Below, piece after piece: positions 1-13,896 of a stretch of 64,000 bases of DNA (positions are counted from its first letter, which is position 1; each line of letters opens with the position of its first letter). A program made the translations under genes and the position numbers. Under the pieces are notes generated by a model. The model had not been told where the DNA came from. It did no database searches and worked only from the letters and a program-made list of their open reading frames with translations. Source of the stretch: Leptasterias polaris (Eukaryota; Echinodermata; Asteroidea; Forcipulatida; Asteriidae); the NCBI GenBank assembly GCA_037783415.1, contig JAZGTN010000177.1, positions 1,116,001 through 1,180,000 of the forward strand. Direction: 5' to 3'.

Positions 1-142
1 TGAAAATATGTGAAAAAAAAAAAGGGTTTACAAGACATGAAATGTCCAGAAATCCTTTTAATTGTTCTTGTCCAGAGTTAGCATTGTTCACAAGTACATT
101 GGCTGACAAATACTTTATGGAAGCTTAGAAGAATAATTTAAA

Positions 143-440
143 AAGAAACAAAGTATACCTTTGGTTTTCGGAAACGTTCCATTGTTTAAATTTTATACAA
201 GTGTAGATATTTATTTTTTGTAAATTCAAAAGGTGGTCCCGTTTTTGAGATATCGCCGAAAAATCCGGAGCGAATATGTCCAAGCAGGAAGAATAATCCC
301 TCATAGGACTACACAGTATGAGACTTAGATTCAAATTTTCTCAAAATGCTTTTTACCATCAAAAGCTGCTGTAGGCTTCTAACCAATAAGTTGTTATTGC
401 CATCAGTTTTAGGAGTGATTACCAAATGTATACATTCCTT
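143..440 (+). repeat. Dispersed MITE-like repeat, family R1, copy 1 (incomplete)
   Basis: The stretch shares long blocks with copies at 57262-57570 (same orientation) and 61836-62235 (opposite orientation). Shared blocks include the words tttttgagatatcgccg, ctcaaaatgctttttaccat and gcttctaaccaataagttgt. The family ends in sequence like aaagtataccttt. No coding capacity is visible, so it is a non-autonomous element or a fragment of one. Confidence 0.8.
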
Positions 441-1019
441 TTAACTATATGACATCTGAGAGGAGTAAACAGTATTAACAAGTTACAAACAGTGAAAGTT
501 TTGAATATTTAAATTACAGACTAGAAGGCAAGTGGGTTTGGTTTATTGATGTGATTAAGATTGCTCTGAAATGGAGTGTGTTTGTTTGTACAGCAGCAGA
601 GAAACCCTAACCCATTGGCCATAATTGGATTGTCTGCCAATACTAGTATGGAGGCTGGCTAGATTTAGCTACCTCCTCCATGCTCTGATGGTAGTTATAA
701 GGACTCCATCTTCAACTTTCAACAGACTTGTACATGTCAATACTGTCAGCTATTCATCATAATACAACACAACTAGTTTACAATGAGTAGTCAAAATCAG
801 GGACGGATTTTTTCAACATTGCAGGGATGAGAATGGGTGAAAATGAAGAATCCATAACAGTTGTGGAGGGTTTTGGAGGCCTACCAAAACCCCTACCTAT
901 ACAACACAACACTGGCAGTATTCTGTGCTTACATACTGTATTATACGAAGACGCATCTCACTCTGAAAATATTTTTTTTAAAAGCAAATCATAAGGGTAA
1001 CTGACTTTGTAAATTTTAA

Positions 1020-1140
1020 TCAATTTTGGGTTCAACAAAGAAAACTCGACTAGAGCTGGATTTAAACCAATGACCTCCGAATTAACATCCTGGCGCTCCA
1101 TCAACTGAGCTATATCTAGCCCAAATATTGGCAGTCTCTA
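1020..1140 (-). mobile_element. tRNA-derived SINE fragment
   Basis: Reverse-strand reading gives a tRNA-like A box (tagctcagttgatggagcg) and a degenerate B box, followed by a conserved tail with caaagaaaac and caaaattgat. The same body recurs near 4550, 31405, 32600 and 56580. It lacks a complete tRNA cloverleaf, so it is a SINE rather than a tRNA gene. Confidence 0.6.
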
Positions 1141-4100
1141 TTAAGTTTAATTTACTATCCGTTTAAACGAAACTTTTCTCGGCAAGTGAATTTGTTCTAA
1201 AATACACGAACAACAAAGACGATGTACAAGGAAGTCCAAATGTTTTGACAATTAACATCGAGACTGTACCTGTGTCAGTATATTTTGTAAATCCTTGTTG
1301 TTTCATGTTTGCAAAAATTTACCGACCGAGAGATAATCCTTCACGATCTTTATAAGCACAACATCCCGCAGAGTCGAAGTCGTGTGAATATCCCCCCCAG
1401 GCCCGCGAGAGCACAGTTTTGCAAGGGGGTGCTGGATTTTTTTTCCGAAGACAATAGCCATGGGGTCTGGGGCCCGCTTAAGGGCCCCAAATTTTTTGGG
1501 GTCCTAGATGCTCTGTCGTGCAATTTGGCACTTAAATGTGCCTTTTTGGAGTGGGATATTATCAGTGTAATTAAAATGACGGGGCCCCACAAGGACTTTA
1601 TCAACTTAAAAAATACAAAGGAAATACAGCAGTGTATATTTCACTATAGCTGTTCTTTCTGAATACATCATCAACATCTTAGTTCCGACAAATGTTGGTA
1701 GATTCATTTTCTTTACGATGCTTTCTTAAAGACCCCCCAACTAAAAATAAACAGACATGACACTGGTAGGCCTAAGTTGTCAAATCATGTGAACTGTTTT
1801 AAGTTGAATTTTAATATTCTTGGTTCTTACAAGTCGTTCAGATGTTACAATATTAAGTATATTTAAATAAGTGGAAATAAAATAAAGTGAACAACTATTT
1901 GTAAAGCAATGTTTCCATTTATCAATAATTTGATTCACCGTATCCCTTTAACAACATCCCAATTGCAGTATACTTTTATATCTAGTTTGTAATCCCAATG
2001 AGTAAATAAAAAGTCCCTAATCCAAAGATTTGTCCTCTAATGTAACAGATGCCTTCTCATTCAGACGAAAAGCTTAGAGCCGACCTAACGTATTACACAC
2101 TGGTGATAAATGTTAAACACTGAATACCAAACCTGGTCAAAAATCCAACCCAATAAGGTCTGACACTAACATTTCACTCGAGATCTAATCCCAGACTCAG
2201 GGAGGATACTGCTCCAATAATACCTGTATTACCTACAGTCATCTTAAGTCACATTCGCTTTATGGCACTTAAATCTTAACACCCATATTATAAGAGGTAC
2301 CATTCTACTAATTGTGTTGTTCTGAAATCACCCTTACAAAAAATTGTCCAATTCATTCCAATTGGATATCCAGTTGGAAAGAATTGGATTGAGTTTGTAT
2401 TGAGGTGATTTGAGTTGGTTTATATTGGAATACTAAATTTCCATTTATAATAAAATCTTGGACTAACTCAGTCCAGTTGAAAAAACAATTAGACTCGGAT
2501 GGCTTGATTTAATTGAATTAGATTTAGTTGGAATTTGTTTCTACCAGTTGGAGGTTTCGCCTCCCAATGAGTTGTTTGTTTTACTAAGTTTTATGATGGT
2601 GCCACACTTTCACAGAGTTCTTCAACCACCATGCTTCTTCTTAGTAGGCCCCATCCTGTAAACAAAAGAAGCAAACAACATGAACACTACATGCACACAA
2701 AAATTAATACAGGGTACTATAATGTGTAATGTTTGGGAATAAAATAAATTAACTTAAATTTGTGGGTTCAATAAAGTTATGAGATTGTTGCCAGAGATAT
2801 CATTATTATGATATGGATTGAGGGGTCCCTTGAAGAAAAGTCTCAACACTTTCTGACTGTTGCCATGCCCCATAATTTAGCGCCAATACTCAATAGAACT
2901 TGAAGTGGATTGGCTACTAAGTTGTAATTTTGGGTTTTTTTTAAGACATCATGGTCTGATTTACTTATCGTGCTGAGCACAATATCTCTTTCACAAAACC
3001 TTGATCGCGCTCAGCGCGCTGATAAAATCAGTCTGGTCCCCATTAGATTGAGGCAGTTGATCGTATAACTGTTGTGGAGTTGTTGAGGGAACCCGATGAA
3101 ACACTGTTTTTCGCGCAAGGTGAGCAAAAATTCACTTCGCGACTCAAAAAGCAATAAATTTTCCCTAAACAAATGTGACGTCTTAAACAACAAAAATCAG
3201 CATTAGGGCTATCTTCAACCAGCATTCGATCGGAAAGTTTCATGATCTTGTAAGTGCACGCAAATCTGAAACTTTCCTTCGTGACTCTGGATAAAAACCT
3301 TAAGTTCTTTGTCTGCACTTCAAATGACATGGTTAAATTGTTACCCAGAAGAGATAGGGCTTTTTGCACATCGACAAAAATAAAACAAAATCTCACCTGT
3401 AATACTACTTCTGTAATCTTCTGAAGTCGTAGATCTAAATGTGAAGTGAGTGAAACCCGCTGCAATTTTTAGACGCACGTTTGCTCATCCTCTTTCCCGT
3501 TGATGCCGCACAATCGAACGTGCTTATTTTGGCAGCGATATGGGGAGGCACCAGTGGCACGAGGTTGAACTGATGGCCGTCCTGCTGTTTGTACCACACA
3601 ACGCATGGCACAATGATTCGCCTGTACACCATATACCAGCAGCGAGGGTCCGATAGCAGACTACGAAAGTCAATCCACGGACTCGGGACAGTCATGCATG
3701 GCATAGCTGAGCCTTGCTCTATGATCAGAGCGCGGCGCCGGCGAAATAGTCAGAGTTAAACAATGATTTGTTATTATGTTTTAAAATTTCAGGAATTTGG
3801 GGCTTAGTTAAGAATAGTCTTATGTTACAGTCAGCATTATGTTCAAAAGTAGGGGGTGCTATAGTATATTCCAGCACCCCCATACAAAATGATGTGGGTG
3901 CTGCAGCACCCACAGCACCCCCCGTTCTCACGGGCCTGATTGCCCATACAGTAGCCATACAAAGTCGGCAGCTTTGAAATTACACTTCCGTGTGTATTTG
4001 AGTTTGACAAACGAAAACTGTGCAGTATTGCTCACGCACGTGTAAAAATGTTTCTCCGACGTCCCGACCACGCGGTGATTTCTCACCAAGGGAATTTCCC

Positions 4101-4549
4101 TTGCCTTTTCGCTCCCACAGCTACACGCCATTCCTTCACCCCCTAACTATAAAGTTTATGGGATAAATACTATGGGATGGCAGTGCTGTGAGAAGCACCA
4201 CGTCATAAATATTCACACGATCGGCCAATCGGAAAGCGGCCAGTCAGGAATCAGCCAATCAGCCTGTGTCAATTGCGTTCGTGCTGCTTCGGCGATACCA
4301 TGAAGAAAAAAAACCATGACTAGAATGGGAAGTCTTACAGGTTGTATCAAATTTCCTTCAATGTAATAATGGGTCGCGATACTTCGGTTTTAAAGCTATC
4401 ATTTAATTTTATGACTGTGAAAAGCTTAACAAAACAAAATTGTTTAAAGCTTACTCTTTGATTTTTTGTTTCGTTTAAACGGTCAGTATTTTACTAAACG
4501 GATAGTGATTTTGTAAACAGTTAACCGTCACAGGCTTAGTCTCTATATT

Positions 4550-4640
4550 TTGTCAATATTTTTGCAATCTCAAACAGTTAGTGGAGCACTGGCACGTTAA
4601 TCCAGAGGTCGCAGGTTCAAATCCCACTCTCATCAGGTTT
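4550..4640 (+). mobile_element. tRNA-derived SINE fragment
   Basis: The stretch contains a B-box sequence ggttcaaatccc at about 4615, preceded by ttaatccagaggtcgca and followed by the shared tail ttttctttgtt. The same words recur at 56598-56640. Only the 3' half of the tRNA-like head is recognisable. Confidence 0.6.
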
Positions 4641-6039
4641 TCTTTGTTAAGCCCCAAATTTATTGAAAATAAACACAGAAAACTTTAAAAGCTTAAATTT
4701 CTTGTCCAGATTTTGGGCAACAAGTCGTTGTTCGGACTTTGGGCAAACCAGTTAAAGGTGTCAGTGCCCATGCGCACTTGCCTAATGGAAGTTGCTTCCA
4801 AAGGTAAAAGAATAATTCACTTGGGAAATAAAAATTGTGACTATGTGGCTTCACAAAACCAATACCTGGTTGCTTAAACAACACGTTATGATTTGTAACA
4901 AGTTCTTTACTCTTGCTTTTCACATTCTATTTTACTGACTGATTGGTACATGTACATGTACGCTTTACATGTATGCATGTATGACCACTTGGAAAAAGCT
5001 TTGCTAATTTACAAAAGTTAGAAATAGAACCAGCAAAAAGCCCTGAGGGCATCTGTTTTGGCATTGGAAATCATTAAACAACTATTACACAATTATGAAT
5101 ACATTATTACTGTACATGTAGTTGTTTGAGAATCTTTGTATCATTAGTACTGCCAGCTTGGATCACATTTAAACAAAACATTAATTTTGTTACACAACAA
5201 ATCAAATAACAAATGAAGGAAACCTGAGATTGGCATTGCTGAAAAAGTTTGATCTAAAACAAATTTCAGGTTTTTGTTTTGGTTGTTTAAATATTTAAAC
5301 TAACTTTGAACTTTTAATCAAGATGGTAATGGAAACAAAAGTTGGTTTTACAGGGCCTAATGAGTCTACATAATCGTAAAAGATTAGAAGAATGCAAAAA
5401 GGAGAAAAACCCAGAACAAACAAACAAATCAAAACTAATAACAATACAACAAGGGTTTAATACACTGCTTGTAGTCACCAGAATGCAAACAAAAGAACTA
5501 TACAATTTTTCAATTAAATATTTACAGGCAAGAAAAAAGAAAAAGAAAACTTGTCATTCTAGACAACGATTCTGTACTCCTTGTAATCTTGTAATGTGGA
5601 GGTATTTGCTCCTTCTATTAAAGTAAAATGTTTCTGCGGAGATGATCTTGATTTTATGAAAAAGTACATAAATAAGGTAGACTTGCTCCAGCTACATGTG
5701 CATCAATAGAAAAGAGAGGTAGACATGACTGTGTCAACTGGTATAAGTCCTAATATATAGAAGATGCAATAGTTGCCTCTATGGATACATGCAGTAAGGC
5801 AATACAGACTCCTCATCAGCCCATATATGGACATGTCCAAACTAGCATGCATCATCTCTTGCTTACATCTACACTGGATACTTGATGATGAACAATCAAT
5901 GATATTGAAGATGGTTGAGAGACTGGCTGAGCTGACAGTGTTAAGGTCTAAGGATGTGTGTATTTATACATGCAGACAGGTGCAGGCAATTGGGAACATA
6001 AGAAGCTATTCTTATCTCAACTTTTACTCCATCTTGCCC

Positions 6040-6067
6040 TCTCTCCCTCTCTCTCTCTCTCTCTCTC
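6040..6067. repeat. (CT)n microsatellite
   Basis: An uninterrupted CT dinucleotide run follows the related ctctccct sequence. It has no coding significance. Confidence 0.9.
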
Positions 6068-8482
6068 TTAACTAATTGACCAGCCTCATGTAGTTAGCAG
6101 TCAGTACAGTGTGTCCAGTGCAAAGTCTCTACATTTGCAGTACATGTAGTTTGTATAAGAATTGGACTGCAGTTTTGTTTTGGAAAGGGAAGTATGGTGT
6201 ATGCTGGCTAAAAAGCAGATTGTTTGTGCAGTTACATGTAGGCCTTGGGATAGTGGTAAATAAGTTAATCACAAAACCAAATTGTCCGCTGTGAAGAATA
6301 TAATTGAATCCTATGCATGCTTTGGTAAATTTGACAATTTCTTTTCTGGTGTATTTAGTTCTTTGTCTTCTCCACATATGTATAAAAAGTCAACTCAATT
6401 TTACTATTGAAATGGAAATTGAATATTAATGAATAAAATGTATAGTATTGGGAGTTAAAAGAAAGTAGATGATTTATAACAAATCTCATAGGTTACTCGA
6501 TGAACTTTTGGCTAAGAGACCTCTCATTTTGAGTGATTTCTGCCTTGCAATATACATGTAAATGTTATCATTTTTAGGAAATGGAATGAAATACGCCTTT
6601 CAGTTTAACTGAAAACAGTGAAGCTATTTAGTGAAGCTATTTTCAAAAAGAAGTTGTCAAAGTTATTTTATAATGATAGGCTATATGTTTGCTGAGAATG
6701 TTTTCCACAACAATCTAATGTACATCCTTGAAAAAATAGTGTCTGTCAACTTTAAGAACAAACAAACTGGAGACATGTACTGTAAAGGAAAACAAGTTCT
6801 CAACACATTACAGCCGCAATGCATTGAATTACTTGTATTTAAATTGAAAAGCAGTTTCTAAGCCATGTTAATAATTTAGAGAATAAATTATATTAATGAT
6901 AATAATGTCCAAATGATTGATATGCAGATTGCAGGTGATAAATCTGTACAGTTTGATGAAGGTTATTGTTAGTGAAAAAGATCAATCAATTGATGCTATG
7001 AATAGTATTAGGGTTGAGACTAATAGGTTCAGCCTGATGTACATGTAGGCTATTAGGACAATCAGGGATGTTAGTAACTAGGTAATAAAACCGTTTTCTC
7101 AAAGATTGACAAATATTCTAGGGCACGAGAAAACAAGTGACATGTATGTGACCATAAAACTATGTAGGCCTACAAATGTGTTTTATTTCAATTGTTGTAC
7201 TTTTTGATGATATACTTCAACTTTCTGGTATTAACAAAATCAAAGACATCTATTTTTTGTAAAAAATAGTTAATAGCCCGACGTTTCGAGTCTTTCTTGA
7301 AGGCCAAATGACATCACAACACACATAAACATGTATGCTTTTTATGGTAGATATTTTTCACAAACATGTATTCTTGCAAGTAAGTTGCAGAGTTGCCAGC
7401 ACAATAAGGTACTTATACAATGGTGGTTACAAAAAGCTAATTTATGTGTCACTAAAATGGCATTTTACTTAGGTTTTATGTATAGGCCTACAATTTAAAA
7501 GGACAAAAACTCTGAAGCTTTTTAAGTAATGTACATGTACATAATATGTAGATTAATTACAGAAGAACTTGTTAGGAACACTTTTCAATCTGGGCAATTG
7601 CCACATGAGGCAGTATCTTAACCAAGTTAATTTCTCCATCTCCTAGAAGGCCTCAGATGCATTCAAACATTATGTGACATTTATTATTTCCTATTAGTTC
7701 CTGTTAGTGGTGGTATAAACTATAGTGTATGAATGCCCAGCTGTATCTGGAGAAGTATAAACACCACACAATATACACTGCAGTCATTGCTGTGTACAGT
7801 GAGTAGACTGTGTACATGTAGTGCTAGTGGTAATCTGTACACATGCTATGGGTGCTTGTACATGTAGTTGTAGTGTGGCATATAAGTAGAGTTCACAAGG
7901 CCATACACTATACTAAACTGAGATGATAATGTGTGTGTGTATGCATAGAGTTGAAATGAATAGGCAGTATACTACTGGCATCAATCTCCATTGATCCCTG
8001 CTGTGACTTGACACAACATACAGGAGTAGTCTTTAGTATGTAACTACACAATCACAAAATGCAAAGCTACTTTGTGTCACTCTGTAGGTTGAGTAACAAT
8101 TGGTTCTTTCTATAGATTGTATTTTATGATTTGTATGCGCTATGTGTATGGAGGCCATTTTGTGCTATAGTGTATAGATGCTTGTCCTGCATACTGTTAT
8201 CATGAGAAGACTGCTTTGAACTCAACCTCTAGTCTGAGGCTGTTTATAGCAGGGTTGGTAGCAGGTTCTTATTGGATAAGAAATAATGCTATCTGAATTT
8301 CTGCTTTTAATATAATCCTTGCACTACCACATCAAGGTGAAAGGTTGTTTTTCTTATAATTTAAATGCAAACTATTTGACAGACTACAGTGTATATGAGA
8401 TACATGTAAGTACTCATGATGTGTTATTTACTCCCAAATGACCAGCGCCAACCCTGCTCCTACTTGTTTATATTTCCTGTAG

Positions 8483-8578
8483 ATGGCCGCAAGTGGAAAA
8501 AACAGATCTCTGCCTAGAAATTTTTGGCCTCCAGAGGGCACTGCTCATTTGAAAGGGGGCCAGGGTGGTGTGCCCAAG
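8483..8578 (+). CDS. Candidate in-phase 32-codon exon, possibly of YAP
   Basis: A 96-nt open segment lies between a good acceptor (tatttcctgtag before 8483) and a consensus donor (cccaag then gtgagt at 8579). It begins and ends in phase 0, so it would join in frame to the certain YAP exon at 13897, which also starts in phase 0. The encoded peptide runs from MAASGKNRSLPR to GGQGGVPK. I see no clear match to vertebrate YAP. It could be a lineage-specific or alternative exon, or a chance pairing of splice-like sites. Confidence 0.3.
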
Positions 8579-11500
8579 GTGAGTGTTGTCAACAAGATGT
8601 TGTCATTTCTACCCTGTTTCACAGTGCCCAATGCCAGACCAGTGTTCTCCTGCATGCAACAAGAAACTAACCAATAAATAAAGGACACTTCTAAAAATGT
8701 AGATTAACTGAAGGCACTCTTGTCATGTATTAATGAAAACTGCCAAGGGAGAACACTGAAATGCTTTGCATGTTAACTAACTAAGCACGGCAAGCATTTA
8801 TACACCTTAAGTTTGCATGAAATATATCTAAACAGCTACATAAGTCATGACTGTCATTAGGCATAGAAACTAACACATACTACGTGTACATGTACTAACA
8901 CATCCAATTAGACTTAGAAAGTTAGCTGATTATTAACTCGATGAACACTGAAATTAACTATATAGAGGAAAAGCTCATATAGTCAGGAATTAGGACTGAA
9001 ATGTAATTAACAACAATTCATACTTAAGATTGATCATATTTTGGCATTGTATATTGTAGAACATGTACTTGTACTGTGCTTTATTTTCTGCTATATGGTA
9101 TATTGATAGCTGTGTTATTCACATCTACATTGTATGGTGCGAGTAGAACATTTCACATTACAATCACAGCTGTGGGTACATTGGATGTCTGCACATAACA
9201 TAAGCATTTCTGTAAGATGTAAAAGTAAGCTTTAAAGAGACATTCAATCCATAGTGGATGTTTATCAACTTCAGTTGGCCTTGGTTCTTTGTATTGAATC
9301 CTAGTTTGGGCAATTTTGAATGAAAGTGCTATGAAGAGTTATTAAGACTTTGGATAGAGAAACTTTGTGATTGTAATCTAGGTAACACACTGAGACATGC
9401 TACTCTGCATTATATAAAACACATTTCAAAATTGTATGGAAATTGATTAACTTACTGCAATTAATTAATCTTTCAACCCATGAGCCTGTAGTAGAGTACT
9501 TCAGCCAACTGTTTATTTAGGAGATAACTTGTGTTGTGATGTTTGCATGATTCATTACTGATACAATGACATGTAGAGTCAGACAATTTATGTCTTTCAT
9601 TTGCATTTGAATTAATTAATTAATCACATGTAGAATCACTGAGAAGTGTTGCCTGTTATCATATATCTGATGTCATTAAAGTGAATAAGTTAAAGCTTGG
9701 TATCTCTGTCCCACAATGTGAACATACTCCATCTCGATAATAAAAGGTTACAACAAGACGATGTCAAATAATCCTTTAAAGTTATATTAGAAAAAGCCAT
9801 CAAATGACAGCATCCATCAGTAGATGATTACAACTTGATGTTGAAAACCTACAATGTGCATAAGAAACCAACGGCAATCTAGATTATAGTACACAGCATA
9901 TTGGACTGTCTTAAAAAGTCTGTGCACAGTAACTTTAAATACCTCCATGCTTACTGACAGACAAGTTGAATCTTTCTCAATTTTACTGGATAGTTTTATT
10001 TTCTACCTACATGTTTTTTTAAACAGAAAAGTCTACATTTTCTTGCGTTTGTCAGAAACACATGAATTCACTTTTGCCAGACAATTCTCAATCCTCACTC
10101 ACAAATAATCAATCCATATGAATTTTAGTCACAACAGAGGTTATTTTAAAAGTTAGAATAAGTTGGTCTTTGGAAGAGTACAATTATAAATGGATTGGTT
10201 TTCGATAAACACACCATACAACCAACTGTTTCAACTTTTATGAAACAAGGCAGTTACTTATTTTGAGAAAACATCAAATAATAGTTGGTTGTGTCATCGT
10301 TTGTGCAGGGTGTTGTGTGTGTGTTTATAGTTTTGACATGGCTGAATTGAAACTTTTCCTTTACAAGGCATTATTTCAAGAGGAAATATTTTTCATGACA
10401 GTTGGTAAGACTAATGTCAATCTTGTACCTTATTGAGCGACTAAAGTTTAATTCAATTGATTCTTTGCAAAGATGTTTAATTGTAATGTTTGTTTGGGTT
10501 GGAGTTTTAGCCTTAATGCTGTTTGCTGCACAGTAAACCACAGGCAGTGAACACTGGGTGGTATGAGTGACCTTCCAATGGGCCCCATCAAACTCTCTCA
10601 TTGTTAACCAGTTAATAGACATGACCTTATTTAGCTTCAAGTCAACTCCCAGGAAACCCATTACTTTGTTATTATACTTTCCTATTCACTGCAACTAATA
10701 TGACTGTAGTAGCATGGGAACTGGTCAGGTCTTAGAGGTGTAAAAGGCTGCCTCTAGGGACACTTTTATAGTCAACATCTTGAAATTTGTATTTTGTTAA
10801 TTTCTGGGAAAATATGAAGTGCATATAATTGATTCTTTGCTGATATCCATTTCAAAATGAGAACAAGTCAACTCGGGGTCAGTTAACATTGTTTTTCTGA
10901 TGACAAAACATTTTTTAATTTAATGATAATGGAATATGCTTTGTTCAAACGTGATTAAAACTACCAAGAACCATATAAAACTAAAAGGCAGGATTTGCTG
11001 TACTTTATGTACATTTAATACACACAGGTAATTCTATTTAAAGCAGTGCTTATCAAAATTGTGTAATTTGTGATTTGCCACTATTGTAGTTTCCTTGTAC
11101 TATTAAGTGTAATGTAAACATCTTAAGATGGTTTGTAGACTAGAACACTGTCATTACAGTCACTTTCTAGGAACTCCATCTTGAACAATGGTCAAGACAT
11201 GAACTCAATCAACAGATTAAGAGATAGAAGGTAGTCTGATGGTTATGGCTCAACTCCCAACAAAGACTGAAGGAGAATCAAGTGAAATGTAAAGGTTAAA
11301 ATAAACTCAATTATGGGACACAAGGTTGATACACAGGAGGATGTCTACAGTGTACACTAGTCTGTTCCCTTGCTGATGGTGTGATACATGGGTCAATGAA
11401 GGGCATTTGTCAGCTTCAAATAGATTGGTAGTATTTGACTAGACCATGCATTGTGTTGCATCAGGGTTGTACAGTATGTAGAAGGTAAGTACAGGCTAGG

Positions 11501-13896
11501 CCAATTTATGACTACATCATTTTATCACTGTACATGTATGGGAAGGAGATTGCTTAATCTAGCACTAAAATAATACTCTGGTGATAAAGAAGGTGTCCTT
11601 AGGTTGCATGTAGGTTATCAAAACAACAATGGAATGATACTTGTCCATTGGAATTGATATTTTTGTAAATATGGAGGTACATCACTACATAGATTAAGCA
11701 GTGCCTACATGAAGTGTTTGATGGACATATCTGAAAACTTACCATTAAAATAACAATATTTAGGGCTTATTCTTCGTCATAGAATTTATAGCAACTCCTC
11801 ATGAAGCAGTTTATAAATCAAAGAAGCACTTTATCATTCTTTTCATACCAAAAAGTATCTTTACTGATGGGCAAACCATGGACTTAGTAAGGTTGGAATA
11901 ATACAATGTATCGTAAACTGCTGTTAAATAAGGAAATAATGGATACATATGCCACATGTATGCAGGTAAACCAACAAAATCCATCCAACCTTGGCAAGGA
12001 ATAAAGTGAAAGATGTTTAAAGGAGCCCTAGTACAAACAGTGTATTATGTAAGAGGCATTCATTGACATAGCACAGGCAATGGTTGTGAGTAGAAATTGT
12101 ATCTTGGAGTCAATCCTGTTCATATTGAACAATAAGTACTGTTGGAACTATTGTGTAGTGCCCAAGTAGTTTGTAGGTCACTGGTGTATAGTCTAGTCAT
12201 GTCAGGATTATGTAAACAATGAATATTTGCATCTTAAGACTTGAATAGAGCTGAGCTTATGACTTGTACAGAGCTTACCCTATGGCTTGCCTACAGAGCT
12301 GATCTTATGGCTTGTACAGAGCTGATCTTATGGCTTGTACAGAGCTGATCTTATGGCTTGTACAGAGCTGATCTTATGGCTTGTACAGAGCTGATCTTAT
12401 GGCTTGTACAGAGCTGATCTTATGGCTTGTACAGAGCTGATCTTATGGCTTGTACAGAGCTGATCTTATGGCTTGTACAGAGCTGATCTTATGGCTTGTA
12501 CAGAGCTGATCTTATGGCTTGTAAAAATTGTACAGAGCATTGTTATTTGGTTAATCTTTAACTCTCTTAAATGCTTTGAAACATAAACAGCAAAGTTCCT
12601 AACTTGGTTCAAAACTGGGGTGAGATCCTTGTATTCAATGAATGATATCTTGAGTATGAAACAATTTTAACTTAGGATTATATTTTACTACAAACTTGTA
12701 GAAGTCTGCCTGAGTTCACAGCATTGATATTCCTGAAGATGATGCAGATTATTCCAGACTGTACATGTACATGTAGTTGTTTCAGTGGTCTCTTACCCAG
12801 GTTTAGGTACCGGTACATTGGTATGAATCAACTTGGCTACATGACTTGGGTATGAAGTGACTTTGCAACAAAGTGGAATATAGAGCAGTCACTCTACCAT
12901 AATTTTGTAGTACTGTTTTTAATCAGTACAGGTTTTGGAGAATGATAGCATTATTAACTTTCCTTCATGTTATTTTTAACCTTTCTTTCTTCCTTCCCTA
13001 TTATTAGGGGGTGGGGGAAGAGGGTTGGTTACCACATAAAAGCTTTATGAACAAATGTGGGACACACCTTATTAGGCAATAAACACGTGTAATGCTATTA
13101 TAATGACCAGCCTGTCATGACTTGTACTAATGTTAAATAAACCCTTTTTAGGCATGATATTTTTCTTGGAGATGCAGTGCATGTGAAAACTGCATGAGTT
13201 GTTACTACATCATTAAAAACATCCACAATATACTCGTATTCCTGATATTAATTGCATTACAGTGGAAATATGAACATGTATGTTATTTCTGGGGTTATCT
13301 TGTTTCACCCAACTCCCGAGCATGGGGGGGGGGGGGGGTAGAAAATAGCTCATTGCCTGTATCAATATGAAAGATTGATTGGTAACATCAAGACAACAAT
13401 GCCTGGTGGTGGTTGGTAGGAATATTAAATCCCCCCGTTCAGCAGAGTACATGTTAACAACATACACGTGATGTAATTTGCATGGCTTGTGATTAACTAC
13501 ATTCTTTTAATTTAACAAATCAATTTGTTTTACAATTTGTTGCCGTTTTGGAAACAAAATGTATCTTATGTTTCCTGTAGTCTAAGCAATAGCAGTTGAT
13601 ACTGACCATACATTTACTGCATGGACAAACAAGGCAGTTTTTGGAGCACACAGTTTGTTCCAGCAATTTAAAGATTGCTGCAGCAAAGTTAGGTGACTAC
13701 CTAAACTGTGTTTATTATATCTTTGATTAATTATTTCCTAGTAATGACCCAGATCACATTATGCCATGACCACAATAAATCTTGGATGCACCATTTTGGG
13801 AGTCAGGTTTCCTGTGCGTCACTATGGCAGCCATAGTCCTGTGTGATTTCAGTTAGGGTGTACTGAATGATATGGTTGGTTTGATTGTGTTCACAG
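8579..13896 (+). other. Long non-coding interval before the YAP transactivation exon
   Basis: This is most likely an intron of the YAP gene. It contains a 23-bp tandem array at 12250-12523 and a poly-G run at 13325-13338. No other exon with protein similarity was found. AT-rich sequence and many acatgtac-type words are typical of the whole window. Confidence 0.5.
12250..12523. repeat. 23-bp tandem repeat (minisatellite)
   Basis: The unit contains ctgatcttatggcttgta and recurs exactly every 23 bp, with starts at 12299, 12322, 12345, 12368, 12391, 12414, 12437, 12460, 12483 and 12506. One or two diverged units precede these. Near-perfect identity between units indicates recent expansion. It lies in the presumed YAP intron. 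Confidence 0.95.

Larger units (their letters stand above)
1..8482. other. Non-coding stretch upstream of the YAP 3' exons (intron or intergenic)
   Basis: I found no exon I can support here. The open frames are short, lack homology that I recognise and mostly fall in repeats. The stretch holds a MITE copy near 143-440, tRNA-derived SINE pieces near 1020-1140 and 4550-4640, a GC-rich inverted patch near 1430-1600, a G/C-run patch near 3840-3945 and a (CT)n tract at about 6040-6067. WW-domain and coiled-coil exons expected upstream of the YAP C-terminus were looked for and not seen, so they probably lie before this window. Confidence 0.6.

Noticed and set aside
1309..1662. 117-codon frame on + and its 84-codon antisense partner
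   Set aside because: They overlap a GC-rich inverted patch; no similarity and no splice context.
4590..4630. tRNA gene
   Set aside because: The B box is good but no full cloverleaf or A box at correct spacing is present, and the same body is dispersed; it is a SINE fragment. The same applies near 1090, 31460, 32830, 56620 and 57730.
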